NCBI GenBank assembly: GCA_024196135.1
Contig: JAMQCK010000886.1
Location: 1 to 14,388 of the forward strand
Reading direction: 5' to 3'
Length of the DNA stretch: 14,388 bases
DNA from: Pleurotus ostreatus/Saccharomyces cerevisiae fusant
Lineage: Eukaryota > Opisthokonta
Under the pieces are notes generated by a model. That model ran no database searches and was not told the DNA's origin. It saw only the letters and a program-made list of their open reading frames with translations. Positions within the stretch are counted from its first letter, which is position 1. Each line of letters opens with the position of its first letter. The position numbers and the translations under genes are program-made. This document shows, piece after piece, positions 10,534 to 14,388 of the stretch.

Positions 10534-11578
10534 ATGGTGAGTTTTGCGAGCTGCTAAACTAAGCCAGTGCTGACCCAGAATGTGTTTTACAGCCTCAGGT
10601 ACGGTCCTACGCAACGATCAGGAGGAGGGGAACTCATTTTTGCCCAGAACGAATATATCGAGGAGCACATCAAACGGCATGGAAGAAGACTAGATTACTT
10701 CGAGAAGAAGTGCGTCCCCTTTCCCTGCACATACGCAATCCTCTGATCGCCCCCCTCCTCAGGCGCAAGAAGGAAGCCCGTGAGGCTCACAAGTTCTCTG
10801 CGCATGCTCAGAAGGCGTTTGGTCTGAAGGCCAAGATCCTCCATGCCAGACGGCACGCCGAGAAGGTCCAGCTCAAGAAGACCCTCAAGGCCCACGACGA
10901 GCGCAATGTCAAGCAGACGGACAGCTCTGCTACCCCGGAGGGCGCCCTCCCCACCTACCTCCTCGATCGCGAGGGCCAGAAGGATGCGAAAGCACTCTCC
11001 AGCGCGATCAAGCAGAAGCGGAAGGACAAGGCGGCCAAGTACGCTGTCCCTCTGCCGAAAGTGCGCGGCATCGCCGAGGACGAGATGTTCAAGGTGATGC
11101 GCACGGGGAAGAGCAAGAGCAAGAGCTGGAAGCGTATGGTCACGAAGGCGACGTTCGTAGGCGAGGGCTTCACCCGCAAGCCGGTCAAGATGGAGCGCTT
11201 CGTGCGCCCGATGGCGTTGCGGTACAAGAAGGCGAATGTGACACATCGTGCGTAGTTGTCTTTTGAGGAAGTATTGCGGTCATCCTTACCCAATCCTTCA
11301 GCCGACTTGAAGGCGACCTTCCAGCTCCAGATCCTCGGTGTCAAGAAGAACCCCCAGTCTCCCATGTACACTCAGCTCGGTGTCATGACCAAGGGTACCG
11401 TCATCGAGGTCAACGTCTCCGAGCTCGGTATGGTCACCACCGGCGGCAAGGTCGTCTTCGGCAAATACGCCCAGATCACCAACAACCCCGAAAACGACGG
11501 CTGCATCAACGCTGTTCTGCGTACGCCCCACATCTTCTTTATTGCCGCGCGATCACTGACTATTTATCAGTTGTATAA
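10534..11578 (+). CDS. NSA2: Ribosome biogenesis protein NSA2 (60S pre-ribosome factor)
   Basis: Six coding exons: 10534-10536 (ATG only), 10593-10598 (CCTCAG, Pro-Gln), 10649-10710, 10763-11247, 11302-11520 and 11571-11578 (ends TAA). They total 783 nt, or 260 aa, the usual NSA2 length. The spliced N-terminus reads [20 protein letters not shown], the form known from yeast to human. It is followed by a Lys/Arg-rich stretch, [48 protein letters not shown], and a C-terminal S8e-like beta domain with [30 protein letters not shown] and GCINAVLLV. Known role: a nucleolar factor of pre-60S particles needed for 27SB pre-rRNA processing. All five introns (56, 50, 52, 54, 50 nt) are GT-AG. Reading through intron 1 stops after seven codons, so splicing is needed. 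The exon plan is inferred from sequence but is tightly constrained by the conserved protein. Confidence 0.96.
10593..10598 (+). other. NSA2: Predicted 6-nt coding micro-exon of NSA2
   Basis: CCTCAG sits between an acceptor (TTTTACAG, ending 10592) and a donor (GTACGG, from 10599). It supplies residues 2-3, Pro-Gln, of the conserved MPQN start. Skipping it keeps the frame but gives MNEYIEE. Joining the ATG to the AG at 10598 shifts the frame. Confidence 0.88.
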
Positions 11579-12281
11579 TCTGGATCTTTGGTTGCTGTTC
11601 TTGGACCGTCCTTTTGCTGTATCCCTAGGCCCCTTTCGTAGTAGTAGACACCCTCACGCCCATGCTTCACATACCGCACTATGCATCAACATCATGCTTT
11701 ATGGCTTGCACAGACCCGCACCCAGCCCTTCGATCTCGATCCCCGCGACTTGACAACACTGAAGAGACAGATCGGCCCCGCCACGAAAATCAACATGTGT
11801 GCACGTGACGCAAATACCATTCGCCTCTAGTCCGCATATTTCTCAGCTCGACCGGGCCCCCGATGTGCCTCTCGACTCTTTCATCTGGTCTATCATCTAC
11901 TCTACGTCTGGTGCGTGTCAGTCATGGCCTTGTTTTCCTTCCATCGCTGCGCATGCATACTTGCCCTCGCACTCCCAATGAGCTCCGTAGGCCGAGTGAT
12001 GAGCGTCTTCCAGCTGGTGGTGACCTTCGATGCGAGGCGCGAGGCCTCATTCTCACTCCAAATCGCTCCAAGATCACCAGCTGGTACGTCCGAAGCCGTA
12101 CAAACCTGTGTGGTGCAGACGCGTCGCGCCGAGAAGTAGACCACCCACTCGGATGGTCAAGTCCGTGGGTTGCTCAGTATATAATCCACGGAGCGGTCGA
12201 CGATTCCGAACTCAGCACAACGGTCTCCTTTGTCGCTTCGCTTCGTCTTCTCTCTTCCAACTTTTGAGTTTTAATCCCAGC
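11579..12281. other. NSA2 3' region and upstream region of the first small secreted-protein gene
   Basis: These 703 bp hold no gene I can support. Open frames at 11863-12267 (+) and 11902-12144 (-) overlap each other, lack family features, and the former runs through the TATA box and leader of the next gene. Two CCAGCTGG palindromes lie at 12010-12017 and 12077-12084 and a CACGTG at 11802-11807. Confidence 0.5.
12178..12185 (+). promoter_or_regulatory. TATA box of the 76-aa secreted-protein gene
   Basis: TATATAAT lies 104 bp upstream of the ATG at 12282 in otherwise GC-rich sequence, followed by a pyrimidine-rich leader. A CCAGCTGG word lies 101 bp further upstream (12077). Confidence 0.6.
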
Positions 12282-12568
12282 ATGAGTTTCACCGCCATCG
12301 TCACGCTCTTTGCCCTCGCTGGCCTCACCATCGCCGTCAATTGCCCGCCTGGCCGTACATCCCTTCCCACCTTTCCTCTTCCCGACACCGCTAAAAGGCA
12401 CCCTCTTCAGTCGCCGCCTATTCGTCCTTGACGGGCTGTCGCGCGGACGCCTCCGAGGCCCGTTGCCACGGCCTGCGCGACCTCTGCAAGGATGCGGGGA
12501 CCAACTATCCGGGACGTGAGGGCAGGCAGACCTTCGTGTGCGATATCGACGAGGAGTGCACAAACTAG
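12282..12568 (+). CDS. Small secreted cysteine-rich protein (76 aa), paralogue of the downstream gene
   Basis: Two exons (12282-12354 and 12411-12568, TAG) flank a 56-nt GT-AG intron and give 76 aa. Residues 1-18 are a clear signal peptide (MSFTAIVTLFALAGLTIA). The mature part is about 57 residues with six cysteines at 21, 34, 43, 50, 68 and 74, in the order CPPG, TGCR, RCH, DLCKDAG, TFVCD, EECTN. I do not recognise a named family. The same landmarks recur in the gene at 13277-13554, with the intron at the same place (phase 1, right after CPxG), so the two are tandem duplicates. A TATA box lies 104 bp upstream, fitting strong or inducible transcription. Function is unknown: short, secreted and Cys-rich fits an extracellular effector-like or surface-active role, but nothing in the sequence proves one. 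Confidence 0.8.
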
Positions 12569-12640
12569 AGGAGTGTAAAGTGGTATGGCATCCTGACCAT
12601 GCGCACGAGGCAAAAGGGATTGATTCGAAACTCCTCTAGT
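12564..12640 (+). repeat. 11-bp perfect inverted repeat across the stop codon of the 76-aa gene
   Basis: ACTAGAGGAGT (12564-12574), which contains the TAG stop, is the exact reverse complement of ACTCCTCTAGT (12630-12640), with a 55-nt loop. In RNA this could pair the end of the coding region with the 3' untranslated region. Confidence 0.5.
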
Positions 12641-13276
12641 CCAGTCGTTCGGCGTAGGAGAGCAAGGCAGTACTTATGAGAGTAGACGCATTCCTCGGCA
12701 TTCTCCGATACGCATGCGCCTACTCTAGAGTCCGCATCAGGCAGCTCTTGTAGCTTGACCCACGCCACGTTTCCGAATTTCGATTCGATCTGTCTCGTGT
12801 GCAGCGAGGATGACGAAGAGATCTAGCTTGAGAATACAGACAGCCAGCAGAGAACAATTCCGACGGCATGTCACCTTCGTCGTCCCTTCCCTTCTATCAT
12901 GGAGAAGACGTTCACTAGAGGCTCAAATCGTACGCCCAGTACGCATCAAGCGCGGTTTCGCTTGCAGAGGCTGCGGACCCATCGGCGGGCGGTGTACTCA
13001 GCCGCCTCCAACTTTTTTGCGGCTCCACTGGATCGTCCTCGAAACAAACACGCAGTCGGCCGGCCCTGCGAATGATGCTTTACCTTTAGACATCTCCAGC
13101 TGCATGTGTGATCATTCGCTACGAAACGCTGCTAAATGTGCAGGGATGGCGTCGCGTATCCTGCCGCAACCAACCAAACCCATTATCCGAGCAGATATAA
13201 AAGACGACCGCTCATGAAGTGCGTATCAGCGCGCGCTTTTGAGCCCTCTGTTCGCTGCCCTCTCCGACCGTCAACC
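12569..13276. other. Region between the two secreted-protein genes
   Basis: These 708 bp hold the 3' end of the first gene and the promoter of the second. An open frame at 12810-13217 runs into the downstream TATA box and has no recognisable domain, so it is not called. I found no degenerate third copy of the family. The word CTAGAG or its complement occurs several times (12565, 12634, 12725, 12915). Confidence 0.5.
13196..13203 (+). promoter_or_regulatory. TATA box of the 73-aa secreted-protein gene
   Basis: TATAAAAG lies 81 bp upstream of the chosen ATG at 13277. A CCAGCTG word lies 100 bp upstream of it (13096), nearly the same spacing as in the paralogue. Confidence 0.7.
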
Positions 13277-13554
13277 ATGCGCTTCATCGCCTCTATCTTC
13301 ACTTTCTTCGCCCTCGTTGGCCTCTCTTCGGCTGCCTCTTGCCCTGCCGGACGTGCGTCTCCTTACTCTTATCGCTAAGGAATAAACAATCGACTGACTA
13401 CTGCTCAGTGCCGACTTGGTGCTCCCGAACGGGATGCCGGGACAGTGGGGAATGCAACCCCCACGACGCTTGCACGGACGCTGGCCCGACCTACTTCGAC
13501 AAGTGTAACGGCGCGTCGGCCTTCGTGTGCGATCCGGATCACCAGTGCAAGTGA
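13277..13554 (+). CDS. Small secreted cysteine-rich protein (73 aa), paralogue of the upstream gene
   Basis: Two exons (13277-13352 and 13409-13554, TGA) flank a 56-nt GT-AG intron and give 73 aa. The signal peptide is MRFIASIFTFFALVGLSSA, with likely cleavage at residue 19-20. The mature part has eight cysteines at 22, 30, 35, 41, 47, 58, 66 and 72. Shared with the paralogue are CPxG, TGCR, a D-x-C-x-DAG segment ending in Tyr, and FVCD-x-D-x-x-C near the end; C30 and C58 are absent from the paralogue. An in-frame ATG lies at 13214, but it is only 18 bp after the TATA start, so it is probably upstream of transcription start; using it would also bury the signal peptide. Family and function are not recognised. 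An even cysteine count and a secretion signal suggest a disulfide-stabilised extracellular protein. Confidence 0.83.
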
Positions 13555-13773
13555 GGTCGAAGCGGTGAGGATGGGGTATCCTTTTTGTGGAAGCGGTACT
13601 TACCGGCGCGTTGCAGGTGACGTTGTGGGAGCACTCGTGTGACCTTCAGGTTTTAGTACAGAGCTACACTCAGTCACTTTTATCTAGACGACCTAGGGCT
13701 TGTCTAGTTCGATATACGTGCGGTACCGTACAAGCTATGGAACTGAACAAGATGCCAGTGGTAGTAAGTACTA
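13555..13773. other. Convergent 3' spacer between the secreted-protein gene and the LRR-like gene
   Basis: These 219 bp should hold both 3' untranslated regions. There is a CTAGAC / GTCTAG inverted repeat (13684-13689 and 13702-13707) with a CCTAGG palindrome between the arms. No gene is seen. Confidence 0.45.
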
Positions 13774-14388
13774 TCATACGATGAAATCCTCCATATCTTC
13801 AGGATCATGTATCCACGAACGCCGTTGCTGATCTATTCGATGATTCACTTGAGAATCAATATATTCTACGACAACACCGCGTCCCTCGAGTCCTTCGAGC
13901 CAGGCAAGGAAGACCTCAGAAAACATCGCGTCTGGTACTTTGATGGTCAGGCGCTGGATGTTTTCTAGATCTCCCGCTTCCGGAAAGCCTATGCGAGACT
14001 CCACTGCCTTTTCTATGGCCTCTTCGTCCTCCCGACACCACCGCGAACCACCCCAATTCCGTCCGTCGACCTCGAGGTGAGTGAGGCTGGGAAGGGGGAC
14101 GATCGACTCCCCAGCCACGATCTCGATAGCACGAACAAGTGCGCGATGCATAGGCCCCTCGTGGCCTATCTGTAAAAGACGCAGGCGGTGCACTCCCGGG
14201 AAATCGCGCAGAGACGGGAATGAGGTGCAGAAGAGATCCTGCACTGTCAGCGTGCGCAACGTCGCCAGGGTGCGCCCATGCCGGACGAGAGACTGCGGTA
14301 TGACCTCCCGATCATATCCCCGTCGCATGTCTGCATGAAGCTCCTGCAGGGCGGGAAGCCGGAGCAAAGGTACGAGGCGCAGAGTCGC
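13774..14388 (-). CDS. LRR-like, possibly F-box-type protein, C-terminal part (5' end outside window)
   Basis: On the minus strand the frame is open from the window edge (14388) to a TGA at 13776-13774, giving 204 residues with no intron needed. It contains leucine-spaced segments typical of an LRR-like fold: LPALQELHAD near the edge, LATLRTLTVQDL, VHRLRLLQIG, LPSLTHLEVDG and LENIQRLTIKVP. It ends in an acidic tail (DPEDMEDFIV). Agaricomycetes carry many F-box proteins with N-terminal F-box and a degenerate LRR half like this. The F-box would lie to the right of the window, so that part is inference. No ATG near the edge is preceded by a stop, so the real start is outside. It converges on the secreted-protein gene with a 219-bp spacer. 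Confidence 0.55.
   Translation of the reverse strand, partial: ATLRLVPLLRLPALQELHADMRRGYDREVIPQSLVRHGRTLATLRTLTVQDLFCTSFPSLRDFPGVHRLRLLQIGHEGPMHRALVRAIEIVAGESIVPLPSLTHLEVDGRNWGGSRWCREDEEAIEKAVESRIGFPEAGDLENIQRLTIKVPDAMFSEVFLAWLEGLEGRGVVVEYIDSQVNHRIDQQRRSWIHDPEDMEDFIV

Noticed and set aside
10200..10535. Minus-strand frame beginning next to the NSA2 ATG as an alternative YIP1 N-terminus
   Set aside because: It is out of frame with the conserved YIP1 exon and no plausible intron joins them; its Pro/Arg-rich part is a shadow of the YIP1 tail.
11248..11301. Apparent early stop in NSA2 after KKANVTHR
   Set aside because: The stop lies inside a 54-nt GT-AG intron; splicing restores the conserved HPDLKATF sequence, so the gene is intact.
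11863..12267. 134-codon plus-strand open frame upstream of the 76-aa secreted-protein gene
   Set aside because: It runs through the TATA box and leader of the next gene, has no recognisable domain, and overlaps an equally featureless minus-strand frame.
12810..13217. 135-codon open frame with a CxxC-like piece between the two secreted-protein genes
   Set aside because: Composition is irregular, only a chance-level Cys motif is present, and it overlaps the CCAGCTG word and TATA box of the downstream gene.
13774..14388. Calling the right-edge gene a definite F-box protein
   Set aside because: Only the LRR-like C-terminal part is visible; the F-box itself would be outside the window, so only a tentative label is given.

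Overview
This window is nuclear DNA of a filamentous basidiomycete, probably an Agaricomycete of the polypore or mushroom type. The evidence is GC-rich coding DNA, dense short GT-AG introns (21 placed, 41-56 nt), tight gene packing, and proteins that read as fungal orthologues. I saw no rRNA, tRNA, CRISPR array, transposon or long repeat. Gene models come from reading the sequence and from remembered family features; no alignment was run.

Layout. Positions 1-7352 (+) hold the C-terminal part, 2335 residues, of a giant Csf1/BLTP1-type bridge-like lipid-transfer protein; its 5' end lies outside the window. Positions 7666-9133 (+) hold the complete Mediator kinase CDK8/Ssn3 (422 aa, 5 exons). 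Positions 9429-10380 (-) hold the complete Golgi/ER membrane protein Yip1 (266 aa, 4 exons), convergent with CDK8. Positions 10534-11578 (+) hold the complete ribosome-biogenesis factor NSA2 (260 aa, 6 coding exons), divergent from YIP1 across 153 bp. NSA2 has the most striking gene structure: a first coding exon that contributes only ATG, then a 6-nt micro-exon.

The right part changes character. Two small paralogous genes at 12282-12568 and 13277-13554 (+) encode predicted secreted cysteine-rich proteins of 76 and 73 aa. They share a phase-1, 56-nt intron after the CPxG motif, a similar TATA box and a CCAGCTG word about 100 bp upstream of it. At the right edge (13774-14388, -) lies the C-terminal part of a leucine-rich-repeat-like, possibly F-box-type, protein.

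The first four genes are conserved housekeeping functions (lipid transfer, transcription control, vesicle traffic, 60S subunit maturation) with no sign of a shared pathway. The secreted-protein pair is the accessory and least-known part, and is the best candidate for something undescribed.
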